Shown: positions 47,175-60,495, counted from the first letter of the stretch. The stretch is 64,000 nt of DNA from Ipomoea triloba (GCF_003576645.1 NC_044924.1:17747208-17811207), one strand, 5' to 3'. The notes: a model not told the origin generated them from the sequence alone. Numbers and translations: made by a program.

Positions 47175-47594
47175 CTTCTCTTATTTATATAAATAAATTT
47201 AAAAATATATATATATATATATATATAATAAAAAATTAACAAAGCTGACACGATGGAGTTAACTCGGCTAACTCTGTCGAGTTGAGCAAGTTAACTTGGC
47301 CGAATTCGGTCGAATTAGGCGTAGGCGGCCGTCTAGGGAGCAATTCGCCTTGGCCTAGGTGGCCGATTTTTGCAACAGTGGTCAAGGGATTATTTCGGTA
47401 ATCACATGCACCATTTTCTTCGAAAAGTTAATTACTGAAATGGTCACTTGAATTACCAATTTGGTTTCAAGTTAACGGATGTCTAACGTCAAAACAAACG
47501 GAAGACCAAATTGGTAAAGATTTTAAAGTTGAAGGACTTAATTGGTCAGAAAAATAATAAAGGACCAAATTGATAATTTCGTTATAGTGAAAGG
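46848..47594. mobile_element. Non-autonomous DNA element with long terminal inverted repeats
   Basis: 46848-46978 and 47460-47594 are imperfect inverted repeats of about 130 bp (CGAAATTATCAATTTGG and CCAAATTGATAATTTCG; CCGTTTGTTTTG and its complement). It has no coding capacity. Long arms suggest a Mutator-like or fold-back MITE. A second small element sits inside. Confidence 0.65.
47013..47376. mobile_element. Small MITE-like element inside the inverted-repeat element
   Basis: Ends GTTGCAAAA and TTTTGCAAC form short inverted repeats. Inner flanks are GC-rich with CTAGGCG-like words, and the core is (TA)n (47131-47170 and 47207-47226). No clear target duplication; superfamily not assigned. 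Confidence 0.5.
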
Positions 47595-47611
47595 ACCATT
47601 TCGATAATTAC

Positions 47612-47912
47612 GGGTGTGTTTAGTTCGTACATGGGAATCAAAATCGGTATGGATATCAAATACTTGGTAAAGGTAATGGATTTTGGTGAAAATATTTTGT
47701 ATGTTTGGTAGTAGGGTGGAATGAGAATGATTATTAATAGTTGGGGAAGAAATGAGGAAGGAGAATGAAACCCTTGTTTCATTAGGGTATGGATTTTTCA
47801 ATTAATGAGGTATTTCAAATCCATAGTAGTATTCTAAAAATCTATCAATCAAACAATAACAATCACTTCGATACACATACCTTATGCCTAAACCCACCAA
47901 CCAAACACACCC
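47612..47912. mobile_element. MITE-like element with GGGTGTGTTTAGTT ends
   Basis: Left end GGGTGTGTTTAGTTCG and right end CCAACCAAACACACCC are inverted repeats with 13 of 14 matches. Length is 301 bp with no coding capacity. The ends resemble PIF/Harbinger- or hAT-type MITEs, but no matching target duplication is clear. Confidence 0.55.
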
Positions 47913-49077
47913 TAAGTCTAATTTATATTTTGGGAAACAGTTTTCAGAAGGTGCAAAACTTACCTTGAAATAACCCACGGTATAGTTACAGGTTATTTAT
48001 TTGTGTTGATATGTAGATGCTATTTTACAAAAGCTAATAGCCGATTGATATTTATTCACCCAAAATCACCTTACCAAGAAAAAAAAAAAATCGCATCAAA
48101 AGCAAAAAAGAAGTGAAAACCACCGCACCGTTATAGGGACCAAAATCGGCATTTTGGTATCTTTCCCAGGAGTATAAGAACAGAGGCAGTGATTTTCTCG
48201 TATAATATATATTTTTTTTTTTTGGAAAAATTTTCTCGTATAATATATGTTCTGTATTAAGCCATTAATTATATCGTGTAAGTTAACTATACTTATTAAA
48301 TAATTTACAATACTCATACTACTCAGAGTAATTCATATACACTATTTACAGTTCTGAGTCAAGTATAGAACAAAACGATTAATGTTTCTCTACAAATTTA
48401 CAATCCTAAAGACAATTCTTTTATTATATGGCGAGAAATTTTCAGTTTTACCGTTCGAGGCAACGTCAATTATAATTAAAGATCAATATTGTTAGCGCTC
48501 CTGCCGTTGCAAAATCAGGTTCCTCGTATTTAAGTTTCATTAATTACATGTTAGTATATAATAATATCTAACAGTCCAGTCCAGCAAAGGAAATGATTTT
48601 AAAAAAAGCAAGTTGGAAGGGACGGATGCGATATGATGAATTGATGATGGCCTGATGGGCATGCCCCATGCGGCCGACCACTGTCCTATCAAAAGTGGTT
48701 TGTGAAGGGTCGTTGTCCTTAGTGCCGCCCAAGGCAATTCTGCTGATGTGAGTATCCATGTTTGTCTCTAAAGCTTACGCTATTTTTCGACTTTTATTAA
48801 TCTATAAATTACCAAACCCATAGATTCATTTCAACGCAAACATTAAAAAAGATAATTGTGACTCTCCCAAACATTAAAAAGTCAAAAACTTTATCATCAA
48901 GTGGTATAACTGGTACATCTTCTAAATGAAAGGTTACCACAATCAAAGCATTAACTCTTATTATTTCAATATGTTGGAAAAAATATAAATAAATATTATA
49001 TTTTAATTGAGTCAATAATAATAATAATAATAAAAGCATATTGAATAATGTCCAGCCTACGTTTATTTCCTTCAATC
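47913..49077. other. AT-rich intergenic sequence
   Basis: Nothing recognisable: no ORF with a domain, no LTR ends, no long repeats shared with the rest of the window. Confidence 0.6.
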
Positions 49078-49334
49078 ATTATTGCATGGACCATGGTCCA
49101 CATAGCTATGTGAACCAAAAATAAAAAGTACATTATTTTTATACTGAAGGTACATTATTTTTGTACTGTAGGTATATTATTTTAGGGTACATTATTTTTG
49201 TACTGAAGGTACATTATTTGAAGGTACTATCAAATAATGTATCTACAGTACAAAAATAATGTACCTTCAGTACAAAAATAATGTACTTTTTATTTTTGGT
49301 CCACACAGCTGTGTGCCATGGTCCATGCAATAAT
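49078..49334. mobile_element. Fold-back MITE, nearly complete palindrome
   Basis: The arms ATTATTGCATGGACCATGG and its complement at 49316-49334 continue inward through GTCCACA-AGCT-TGTG and AAAAATAAAAAGTACATTATTTTT to the centre, so most of the 257 bp can fold into one hairpin. Within each arm GTACATTATTTTTGTACTG is repeated. Confidence 0.8.
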
Positions 49335-49934
49335 TTGCCTATTTCCTTTTTCTCTTTCCTTTCGGCTTTAGTAATGGCCTACTTTACATCTCTCAGCTTC
49401 ACCACAACCACGAGTCCCCTATCACGTCAGTACTGGGTCAATTCCTTTACCTATAATTTTAAAGATACATCTATCTTACACCACGTTGAGATATTTAAAA
49501 GTTTATTTAGGTACTAAATAATACTCATCACAATCTGGACTCGAAATATAATGATGGGAAAAATTATAATTTTGATCTTAGATTTTTATTCAATAATCGA
49601 TTTTATCACTTGCTATTATAAAAATGCAAATATCACTCTCAATTTAGAATGGATTTTAATTAATCAACTGAGAATTACTTGTTAATACTCTTAAAAAAAC
49701 ACATTAGGAGTTCTCACGATCTTAGGAATAAACAATTGCTATTGGCATGCATATTTTATTATTAATGATATCCTAGGAGATATATAGATCCAAGTACCAT
49801 TTTATCATTTGTATTTATCTCTCATATTTTTATGTCTTTATTTATTGCCCTATTTATTTATTTTCCCTTTCTTTGATCTCAACTCTTTTACACAAATTTC
49901 TTAGGGTACATAATAGAACAACAAATAGTACTAG
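49335..49934. other. Intergenic sequence, no feature
   Basis: AT-rich sequence without recognisable coding or repeat features. Confidence 0.6.
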
Positions 49935-50052
49935 TGTTAGGACGCTACTAAGTCTGTTGTACAAGGACTAGTCTTGTGTACTCTTATATTATCTTTGTAC
50001 GTTCCTTGTTATTGTTTAATCCAGAACTTCAATCCTCATATGGTATTAGTAG
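49935..50052 (+). mobile_element. Ty1/copia 5' LTR (part or whole) and primer-binding site
   Basis: A candidate LTR begins TGTTAGGACGC at 49935 and ends CAATCCTCA at 50038. TGGTATTAGTAG at 50041-50052 is a decayed initiator-Met primer site (consensus TGGTATCAGAGC). The LTR start is uncertain, and it may begin further upstream. Confidence 0.5.
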
Positions 50053-50067
50053 TTTCTAGGTTTGGTC

Positions 50068-50255
50068 ATGGCAACCATTGGTTCTAATGACGATTCTGTT
50101 GCAGAATCATCTGAACGGACTGTTTCCGAGGCTGCTATGTCTGCTCCATTGCAACCTAGTAACTCGATATCTTCCGCCCATCATCTTGTTTCTATAAAGT
50201 TAACCTTCCGGAATTACCTATTTTGGCGAACGCAATTAATCCCGTTCCTCCGAAG
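50068..50255 (+). pseudogene. Ty1/copia gag N-terminal fragment
   Basis: The ATG at 50068 gives a Ser-rich start followed by HHLVSIKLTFRNYLFWRTQL and IPFLR, the conserved beginning of copia-type Gag (substrate of the UBN2-type gag domain). Similarity ends near 50255, where foreign sequence joins, probably from hAT insertion with deletion. Confidence 0.75.
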
Positions 50256-50299
50256 ACTATGCAACTACATACTCTGTCAATTCTACCCGGGAAGAACTA

Positions 50300-51940
50300 T
50301 CTACCCAGTCTGTCCAACCTACAATTCGTAGGCCTCAATCGAGGTTGAAGAGTCAACTGAGAAATATACAAAGAACGGAAACAGGTGGTGGAAGCAGTAA
50401 GAAGACTGAGCTGCAAGTTTACTTGAGTGAAAAGATTGTGGAAGATGATCAAACTGTTGGTTTTGATGTTTTAAGGTGGTGGAAGGTCAATAGTGAGAGA
50501 TTTCCTATTCTTTCAAAAATGGCAAGAGATGTGCTTGCATATCCTATTTCCACAGTTGCATCTGGAAGTTCATTTAGTACAAGTGGAAGGGTGCTTGATG
50601 CATTTAGGAGTTCCTTGACTCCAACAATAGTGGAAGCCCTACTTTGTACACAAGATTAGTTAAGTTTACGAAATCAGTCAATCACAATTTAGGAGAACAT
50701 AGATGAGGTTGAAAGATTAGAGAAAGATAATTTTTTATTACTTTTTTTTTCCTAGTTTTTAATTCTTTATTTTCTTATTTATATTTCCTTAATCTTATTC
50801 TTATTCGGTTTTGCAGAGTTTCCCACTGGAGTTGCATCTACTGTACCATCAATGCTGGCATCAATACCTGTAATATATTTATTTCCCTTATGTTTATGTT
50901 AATATAATAATCTGTTATGTTGTTTGTTGTTGCCTGTTGGGTCTGCTGTTAAGGATTTTAACCTCTAATTGGCTGGGCAACTTTCTATTGTTGAAATGTT
51001 GATGCTTTTAGTTGAGTTAAGCCCAGTTGATGTCCCATTTCTGGAATTCTGGTAAGAAAAAACTTCAACTTTTAAATTTTAATGCATTATTTTGTTTAGT
51101 AAGTTATTAATGTGTGCTTTCTTGGTTGGCTATGATGATGCTTCCACCTTTGTTTGAATAAATAAAATGGAGTTGGCATGTTGCTAATGTGCTTGTATAA
51201 CACATTGTGAGCAATTTGCCCCCATCCTTACTTGATCTGGAAAAATGCAATATGAGCCTATTAGCCTAATGACTATAGCCTAATATTGTTACTTAGTTAG
51301 CTGTTTACTTAGTTAATCACTTAATGTTGCCTAATATTGTTTTAAGTTTTGATATTAACATGAAGAAGAGTAGAGTAGACTGTGTGCAGAGTGCTGACTA
51401 CTGAATGTTGATTTCCTGAAAGTTAACTTAGATTTTTGTATAATTAGATACTTAGTGTTTGCTAATTGGTATGATTGTAAATTGTAATTTGTAAGTTGTA
51501 ACTTCTTAATTCTTATTTTGTTTGACTTAGAAGTTACCATTTTGTAAGTTCAACTTAAATTCTAACTTCTAAGTTGTACAATATACATTGTTTTGTTTAC
51601 TTAGAAAGTTTGAACTTAAAACTTAGATGAGGCTAAAAGTGAACAACCTTATTAGCTTTTACAATATTTGTAATTTGTAAAGTAGTTAAGTAGTATTTTG
51701 TTTCAGTTTTTAGTAACATTTTCCTAAAAAATGTTTTAAAAATCATTTTAAAATTAATTTATTTATATCCGATCAAAAACCGAAATCTGAAGTTGGTTAT
51801 CCATAATCCAAATTAAAATATCCGATAGGTTATAGTGTACAAAAAATGAAGAATCGGGCAATCAAAATTAAATATGAACACCGATCGGATAGACGGATGG
51901 GAAATCCGATCCGTCCGTATTCGACCGATGCACGACCCTA
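50300..51940 (+). pseudogene. hAT transposase C-terminal fragment with its 3' end
   Basis: The ORF at 50345-50659 encodes the hAT dimerisation domain: ELQVYLSEKIVEDD, then FDVLRWWKVN, FPILSKMARDVLA and a final VASGSSFSTSGRVLD. The catalytic and BED zinc-finger parts are missing. Sequence to 51940 is non-coding, AT-rich, with subterminal CCGATC-type words ending CCGATGCACGACCCTA, whose complement TAGGGTCGTGCATCGG looks like a hAT terminus. No matching left terminus is seen, so the element is 5' truncated. The tail lies directly against copia sequence. Confidence 0.8.
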
Positions 51941-54296
51941 GTCCTCTACAACTGGTTACACTAGGCTTGACACTCTTCGCGTTGGCAATGGTACAGGTTC
52001 GCCTATGATTAGTATTGGTTCTACTTCGGTAGCTATTTCTGATAGGTGTTTTAAGTTGTCTAATATTTTACATGTTCCTGGTCTATCTGTGTATATGCTA
52101 TCTGTTCAAAGATTTGCGAAAGATAACGGTGTCTTTTTTGGGTTTCACCCTAATTGTTTCTTTGTGGAGGATTTTTCCACCAAGGTGATCATGTTTAGAG
52201 GTCATGCGACAGGCGGTTTATATTTATGGCATGTGTCTCTTCAAAGTCCTGCTGCGATTGTTACTACTCATGCATCACCATCTGTTTGGCATAATAGGCC
52301 CCTCATTTTTGTGTCTTACGTTAGATTCTAAATTCTTGCTCGATTAGTTCTTCTAGTGCTAGTAATATTTTTTCTTTCTGTTCTGCTTGTCAGTTAGGCA
52401 AATCTTCGCGATTTCCTTTACCTCGTGTTGAGACCAATAGTTCACATGTTTTACAGTTAATATGTACAGACATTTGGGGCCCTACTCCTTTTCTTTCTTT
52501 TAGTGGCAATAAATATTTTGTTTTGTTTGTCAACGATTATACTAGTTATGTTTAGTTCTTTCCTATGTGTCCTAAGACTGATTTATATGCAATATTTTAT
52601 CACTTTCATTCTCTTGTTGAGCGTTTGTTTAATCGTAAAATTGTTTCAATTCAATCTAACTTAGGGGGAGAGTACAAAAAATTGCATCATACTTTCTCTT
52701 CTCTTGGGATTAGTCATAGGCAATCTTGTGCGTGTACCCATAAACAAAATGGACGGGTAGAACATCGCCATCGTCAAATTGTAGAAACGGGGCTAGCCTT
52801 AATAGCTCAACCCTCAGTTCCTACTCGTTTCTAGGATTATGCATTCGAAACTGCGATTTATTTGATTAGTAGGATGCCCACTCGTGTGTTAGATAACACT
52901 AGTCCAAATTATCGTGTTCATCATTCTCATCCGTCTTATTATTATTTTTTTTTTTTGCGAGTATTCAGTTGTCTTTGTTTTCCTTTGTTGCGTCCATATA
53001 ATCGTCATAAATTACAGTTTCGTTCCTCTCCGTGTGTTTTTCTAGGCTACCCAAATTCTTTTCGTGGCTATCATTGTATGGATCTTGCTACTAATAAGGT
53101 TTTCGTCTATTGTCATGTGTGGTTTGATGAAACCATTTATCCTATTACACTACCAGTCTCGGGTATAAATGTTGTCGCCACGCTCTTTGCTTGGACTCCA
53201 TCAGTAGCCGCGGCAGTCTGGTCCATCTGACTCTCGCACAGACACTACCACAGCTCCCCTTACTGCTGCAGCGGTCAGGACTCAGTAGCCTTTGCATACT
53301 GGTCGTGTTTGTGCTGGTCGGTCAGCTGTTCGGACTCATTCCATGACTCTACGAAGTCAGTCTCGTGATAGGGATCAACTGGCTGCCTTCGTTTCTCACG
53401 TTCGGGTTCCGGAACCCACATGCTACTCGTAGGTTGTGTTATCTCCTGAGTGGCGTGAGGCTATGGACCTCGAATTTAATGTCTTGCTATAGAATCACAC
53501 TTGGAGATCGGTTCCCTATATATAGTCCTAGTATGAATGTTGTCGGGTGCAAATGGGTTTTTTGAATGAAGCGAAAGGCTGATGGTCCGATAGAGCGGTA
53601 CAAGACCTGTTTGGTTCAATTCAGTGGCGCGTCTAGACTTTTTTGAGACGTCCAACCCGATCTTTAAGCCTACCACTATTCAATTGCTGCTCCCTCTGGC
53701 TGTTTCGCGTGATTGGACTATCAGGCAGTTGGATGTCCACAACGCATTCCTGAATGGGACTCTGTTTTAAACCGTCTATATGTGTCAGCCGCCAGGCTAT
53801 GAGGGCAAGACAATGTCAGATCATGTTTACTTGTTATAGCGGTCCTTGTATGGTCGTAAATAGGCTCCCTGGGCTTGGTTCAATCATCTGCACTACTTCT
53901 TGGTAATAGTTGGTTTCAATCCATCTAAAACTGACTTCTCTTTATTTATCTATTCTCATGGTTTTGTTTAGCTCGATTTACTTCTCTATGTTGATGATAT
54001 TTTGGTGATAGGGTCTGACGCAGCTAGTGTGTCTGATCTTGTTGCCAATATGGCTTCTGAATTTAAGATTCGTGACATGGGTTCACCTTCTTTTTTTCTT
54101 GGTATTGAGACTATTCAGGATCGAGGTGGTATGCTTCTCTCTCAACAGCGGTATATGAAGGATATTCTCAAGCGCGCGGGCGTGGTTGACTGTAAGCCTC
54201 TCACTGCACCAATCACTCTAATTCGTTCTGGTGATAGTCCTAAGGTTCCTAATGCTGATCCCATGCAATATCATAGTTTGGCTAGTGCTCTGTAGT
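51883..54296 (+). pseudogene. Tandem unit 1: hAT tail fused to dead copia integrase-RT
   Basis: 2414 bp. The first 58 bp are the hAT end. Then come the copia protease/pre-integrase region (LHVPGLSVYMLSVQRFAKDN, near 52050), the integrase (52374-52834, with TDIWGP, QSNLGGEY and GRVEHRH), the RT start (CKWVF near 53550), and the RT core with YVDDIL near 53990. It stops at the copia YHSLASAL position. The second integrase catalytic Asp is Asn. Many stops are shared with the other units, and this one also has a stop in place of Trp near 52556. Confidence 0.85.
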
Positions 54297-56732
54297 GATC
54301 GGATAGATGGATGGGAAATCCGATCCGTCCGTATTCGACCGATGCACAACCCTAGTTCCCTACAACTGGTTACACTGGGCCTGACACTCTTCGGGTTGGC
54401 AATGGTACAGGTTCGCCTATTATTAGTATTGGTTCTTCTTCGGTAGCTAATTCTGATAGGTGTTTTAAGTTGTATTATATTTTACATGTTCCTGGTCTGT
54501 CTGTGTATATGCTATCTGTTCAAAGATTTGCGAAAGATAACGATGTCTTTTTTGGGTTTCACCCTAGTTGTTTCTTTGTGGAGGATTTTTCCACCAAGGT
54601 GATCATGTTTAGAGGTCATGCGACAGGCGGTTTATATTCATGGCATGTGTCTCGTCAAAGTCCTGCTACGATTGTTGCTACTCGTGCATCACCATCTGTT
54701 TGGTATAATAGGCTAGGGTCACCCTCATTTTTGTGTCTTACGGTATATTCTAAATTCTTGCTCGATTAGTTCTTCTAGTACTAGTAATATTTTGTCTTTC
54801 TGTTCTGCTTGTCAGTTAGGCAAATCTTCGCGATTTCCTTTACCTCGTGTTGAGACCAGTAGTTCACATGTTTTACAGTTAATATGTACAGACATTTGGG
54901 GCCCTACTCCTTTTCTTTCTTTTACTAGCAATAAATATTTTGTTTTGTTTGTCAACGATTATACTAGTTATGTTTGGTTCTTTCCTATGCGTGCTAAGAC
55001 TGATTTATATGCAATATTTTATCACTTTCATTCTCTTGTTGAGCTTTTGTTTAATCGCAAAACTGTTTCAATTCAATCTAACTTAGGGGGAGAGTACAAA
55101 AAATTGCATCATACTTTCTCTTCTCTTGGGATTAGTCATAGGCAATCTTGTGCGTGTACCCATAAACAAAATGGGCGCGTAGAACATCGCCATCGTCATA
55201 TTGTAGAAACGGGGCTAGCCTTAATAGCTTAAGCCTCAGTTCTTACTCGTTTCTAGGATTATGCATTCGAAACTACGGTATATTTGATTAGTAGGATGCC
55301 CACTCGTGTGTTAGATAACACTAGTCCAAATTATCGTGTTCATCATTCTCATCCGTCTTATTCTTTTCTTTTTTTTTTTTTGCGAGTATTCAGTTGTCTT
55401 TGTTTTCCTTTGTTGTGTCCATATAATCGTCATAAATTACAGTTTCGTTCCTCTCCGTGTGTTTTTCTAGGCTACCCAAATTCGTTTTGTGGCTATCGTT
55501 GTATGGATCTTGCTACTAATAAGGTTTTCTTCTATTGTCATGTGTGGTTTGATGAAACCATTTATCCTATTACACTACCGGTCTCGGGTATGCATGTTGT
55601 AGCCACGGTCTTTGCCTGGACTCCATCAGTAGCCGCGACAGTCTGGTCCATCTGACTCTCGCACGGACACTACCACAGCTCCCCTTACTGCTGCAGCGGT
55701 CACGACTCAGTAGCCTTTGCATACTGGTCGTGTTTGTGCTGGTCGGTCAGTTGTTCGGACTCATTCCAAGACTCTACGAAGTCAGTCTCGTGATAGGGAT
55801 CAACTGGCTGCCATCGTTACTCACGTTGGGGTTCCGGAACCCACATGCTACTCGTAGGTTGTGTTATCTCCTGAGTGGCGTGAGGCTATGGACCTCGAAT
55901 TTCATGCCTTGCTATAGAATCACACTTGGAGATCGGTTCCCTATATATAGTCCTAGTATGAATGTTGTCGGGTGCAAATGGGTTTTTTGAATGAAGCGAA
56001 AGGCTGATGGTCTGATAGAGCGGTAAAAGAGCCATTTGGTTACCACACACTTCAATTCAGTGGCGCGTCTAGATTTTTTTGAGACGTCCAACCCGATCTT
56101 TAAGCCTACAACTATTCGATTGCTGCTCCCTCTGGCTGTTTCGCGTGATTGGACTATCAGGCAGTTGGATGTCCACAACGCATTCTTGAATGGAACTCTG
56201 TTTTAAACCGTCTATATGTGTCAGCCGCCAGGCTATGAGTACAAGACAATGTCATATCATGTTTACTTGTTATAGCGGTCCTTGTATGGTCGTAAATAGG
56301 CTCCCTGGGCTTGGTTCAATCATCTGCACTACTTCTTGGTAATAGGTTGTTTCAATCCATCTAAAACTGACTTCTCTTTATTTATCTATTCTCATGGTTC
56401 TGTTTAGCTCGATTTACTTCTCTATGTTGATGATATTTTGGTGATAGGGTCTGACGCAGCTAGTGTGCCTGATCTTGTTGCCAATATGGCTTCTGAATTT
56501 AAGATTCGTGACATGGGTTCACCTTCTTTTTTTCTTGGAATTGAGACTATTCAGGATCGAGGTGGTTTGCTTCTCTCTCAACAGCGGTATATGAAGGATA
56601 TTCTCAAGCGCGCGGGCGTGGTTGACTGTAAGCCTCTCACTGCACCAATCACTCTAACTCGTTCTGGTGATTGTCCTAAGGTTCCTAATGCTGATCTCAT
56701 GCAATATCATAGTTTGGCTAGTGCTCTGTAGT
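54297..56732 (+). pseudogene. Tandem unit 2: hAT tail plus dead copia integrase-RT
   Basis: 2436 bp and collinear with unit 1. The integrase is at 54792-55232, with an HHCC-like remnant (CSACQLGKS), TDIWGP, Asn instead of Asp in QSNLGGEY, and GRVEHRH. The RT part is at about 55860-56731 with YVDDIL intact but upstream stops and frameshifts. It joins the next hAT tail at exactly the same base as unit 1. Confidence 0.85.
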
Positions 56733-59017
56733 GATCGGATAGACGGATGGGATTTCCGATCCGTCCGTATTCGACCGATGCACGACCCTAGTCCTCTACA
56801 ACTGGTTACATTGGGCCTGACACTCTTCGGGTTGGCAATGGTACAGGTTCGCCTATTTTTAGTATTGGTTCTACTTCGGTAGCTATTTCTGATAGGTATT
56901 TTAAGTTGTCTAATATTTTGCATGTTCCTGGTCTGTTTGTGTATATGCTATCTGTTCAAAGATTTGCGACAGATAATGATGTCTTTTTTGGGTTTCACCC
57001 TAATTGTTTCTTTGTGGAGGATTTTTCCACCAAGGTGATCATGTTTAGAGGTCATGCGACAGGGGGTTTATATTCATGACATGTGTCTTGTCAAAGTCGT
57101 GCTGCGATTGTTGCTACTCGTGCATCACCATATGTTTGGCATAATAGGCTAGGGTCACCCTCATTTTTGTGTCTTACGTTAGATTCTAAATTCTTGCTCG
57201 GTTAGTTCTTTTAGTGCTAGTAATATTTTGTCTTTCGGTTCTGCTTGTCAGTTAGGCAAATCTTCTGGATTTCTTTTACCTCGTGTTAAGATTAATAGTT
57301 CACATGTTTTACAGTTAATATGTATAGACATTTGGGGCCCTACTCCTTTTCTCTCTTTTAGTGGCTATAAATATTTTGTTTTGTTTGTCAACGATTATAC
57401 TAGTTATGTTTGGTTCTTTCCTATGCATGCTAAGACTGATTTATATGCAATATTTTATCACTTTCATTCTCTTGTTGAGCGTTTGTTTAATCGCAAAATT
57501 GTTTCAATTCAATCTAACTTAGGGGGAGAGTACAAAAAATTGCATCATACTTTCTCTTCTCTTCAGATTAGTAATAGGCAATCTTGTGTGTGTACCCATA
57601 AACAAAATGGGCGGGTCGAACATCGTCATCATCATATTGTAGAAACGGGGCTAGCCTTAATAGCTCAAGCCTCAGTTCCTACTCGTTTCTAGGATTATGC
57701 ATTCGAAACTGCGGTTTATTTGATTAGTAGGATGCCCACTCGTGTGTTAGATAACACTAGTCCAAATTATCGCGTTCATCATTCTCATCCGTCTTATTCT
57801 TTTCTTTTTTTTTTTTTTGCGAGTATTCAGTTCTCTTTGTTTTCCTTTGTTGTGTCCATATAATCGTCATAAATTACAGTTTCGTTCCTCTCCGTGTGTT
57901 TTTCTAGGCTACCCAAATTCATTTTGTGGCTACCGTTGTATGGATCTTGCTACTAATAAGGTTTTCTTCTATTGTCATGTGTGGTTTGATGAAACCATTT
58001 ATCCTATTACACTACCNTTTGTGCTGGTCGGTCAGTTGTTCGGACTCATTCCAAGACTCTACGAAGTTAGTCTCGTGATAGGGATCAACTGGCTGCAATC
58101 GTTTCTCACGTTGGGGTTCCGGAACCCACATGCTACTCGTAGGTTGTGTTATCTCCTGAGTGGCGTGAGGCTATGGACCTCGAATTTCATGCCTTGCTAT
58201 AGAATCACACTTGGAGATCGGTTCCCTATATATAGTCCTAGTATGAATGTTGTCGGGTGCAAATGGGTTTTTTGAATGAAGCGAAAGGCTGATGGTCTAA
58301 TAGAGCGGTAAAAGAGCCATTTGGTTACCACACACTTCAATTCAGTGGCGCGTCTAGATTTTTTTGAGACGTCCAACCCGATCTTTAAGCCTACCACTAT
58401 TCGATTGCTGCTCCCTCTGGCTGTTTCGCGTGATTGGACTATCAGGCAGTTGGATGTCCACAACGCATTCTTGAATTGAACTCTGTTTTAAACCGTCTAT
58501 ATGTGTCAGCCGCCAGGCTATGAGTACAAGACAATGTCATATCATGTTTACTTGTTATAGCGGTCCTTGTATGGTCGTAAATAGGCTCCTTGGGCTTGGT
58601 TCAATCATCTGCACTACTTCTTGGTAATAGGTTGTTTCAATCCATCTAAAACTGACTTCTCTTTATTTATCTATTCTCATGGTTCTGTTTTGCTCGATTT
58701 ACTTCTCTATGTTGATGATATTTTGGTGATAGGGTCTGACGCAGCTAGTGTGTCTGATCTTGTTGCCAATATGGCTTCTGAATTTAAGATTCGTGACATG
58801 GGTTCACCTTCTTTTTTTCTTGGAATTGAGACTATTCAGGATCGAGGTGGTTTGCTTCTCTCTCAACAGCGGTATATGAAGGATATTCTCAAGCGCGCGG
58901 GCGTGGTTGACTGTAAGCCTCTCACTGCACCAATCACTCTAACTCGTTCTGGTGATTGTCCTAAGGTTCCTAATGCTGATCTCATGCAATATCATAGTTT
59001 GGCTAGTGCTCTGTAGT
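56733..59017 (+). pseudogene. Tandem unit 3: hAT tail plus dead copia integrase-RT, with an N
   Basis: Collinear with unit 2, but about 155 bp are missing at the N at 58017 (between the pre-RT CTACC and TTTGTGCTGGTC). Integrase at 57228-57692 with the same Asp-to-Asn change, and RT end with YVDDIL near 58715. Shared stop codons as in the other units. Confidence 0.82.
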
Positions 59018-60495
59018 GATCGGATAGACGGATGGGATATCCNGTGCTCTGTAGTGATCGGATAGACGGATGGGATATCCGATCCGTCCGTATTCGACCG
59101 ATGCACGACCCTAGTCCTCTACAACTGGTTACATTGGGCCTGACACTCTTCGGGTTGGCAATGGTACATGTTCGCCTATTTTTAGTATTGGTTCTACTTC
59201 GGTAGCTATTTCTGATAGGTATTTTAAGTTGTCTAATATTTTGCATGTTCCTGGTCTGTTTGTGTATATGCTATCTGTTCAAAGATTTGCGAAAGATAAT
59301 GATGTCTTTTTTGGGTTTCACCCTAATTGTTTCTTTGTGGAGGATTTTTCCACCAAGGTGATCATGTTTAGAGGTCATGCGACAGGCGGTTTATATTCAT
59401 GACATGTGTCTTGTCAAAGTCGTGCTGCGATTGTTGCTACTCGTGCATCACCATATGTTTGGCATAATAGGCTAGGGTCACCCTCATTTTTGTGTCTTAC
59501 GTTAGATTCTAAATTCTTGCTCGGTTAGTTCTTTTAGTGCTAGTAATATTTTTTCTTTCGGTTCTGCTTGTTAGTTAGGCAAATCTTCGCGATTTCCTTT
59601 ACCTCGTGTTAAGACCAATAGTTCACATGTTTTACAGTTAATATGTATAGACATTTGGGGCCCTACTCCTTTTCTCTCTTTTAGTGGCAATAAATATTTT
59701 GTTTTGTTTGTCAACGATTATACTAGTTATGTTTGGTTCTTTCCTATGCGTGCTAAGACTGATTTATATGCAATATTTTATCACTTTCATTCTCTTGTTG
59801 AGCGTTTGTTTAATCGCAAAATTGTTTCAATTCAATCTAACTTAGGGGGAGAGTACAAAAAATTGCATCATACTTTCTCTTCTCTTCGGATTAGTAATAG
59901 GCAATCTTGTGCGTGTACCCATAAACAAAATGGGCGGGTCGAACATCGCCATCATCATATTGTAGAAACGGGGCTAGCCTTAATAGCTCAAGCCTCAGTT
60001 CCTACTCGTTTCTAGGATTATGCATTCGAAACTGCGGTTTATTTGATTAGTAGGATGCCCACTCGTGTGTTAGATAACACTAGTCCAAATTATCGCGTTC
60101 ATCATTCTCATCCGTCTTATTCTTTTCTTTTTTTTTTGCGAGTATTCAGTTGTCTTTGTTTTCCTTTGTTGTGTCCATATAATCGTCATAAATTACAGTT
60201 TCGTTCCTCTCCGTGTGTTTTTCTAGGCTACCCAAATTCATTTTGTGGCTACCGCTGTATGGATCTTGCTACTAATAAGGTTTTCTTCTATTGTCATGTG
60301 TGGTTTGATGAAACCATTTATCCTATTACACTACCGGTCTCGGGTATGCATGTTGTAGCCACGCTCTTTGCCTGGACTCCATCAGTAGTCGCGACAGTCT
60401 GGTCCATCTGACTCTCGCACGGACACTACCACAGCTCCCCTTACTGCTGCAGCGGTCACGACTCAGTAGCCTTTGCATACTGGTCGTGTTTGTGC
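59018..60495 (+). pseudogene. Tandem unit 4 (partial) between two Ns
   Basis: A 37-bp overlap (GTGCTCTGTAGTGATCGGAT...) is written twice around the N at 59043, then the unit runs through integrase (ORF 59704-60015) and is cut at the N at 60496 before the RT. It is almost identical to 60505-61940 of unit 5, so it may be an assembly duplicate. Confidence 0.75.
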
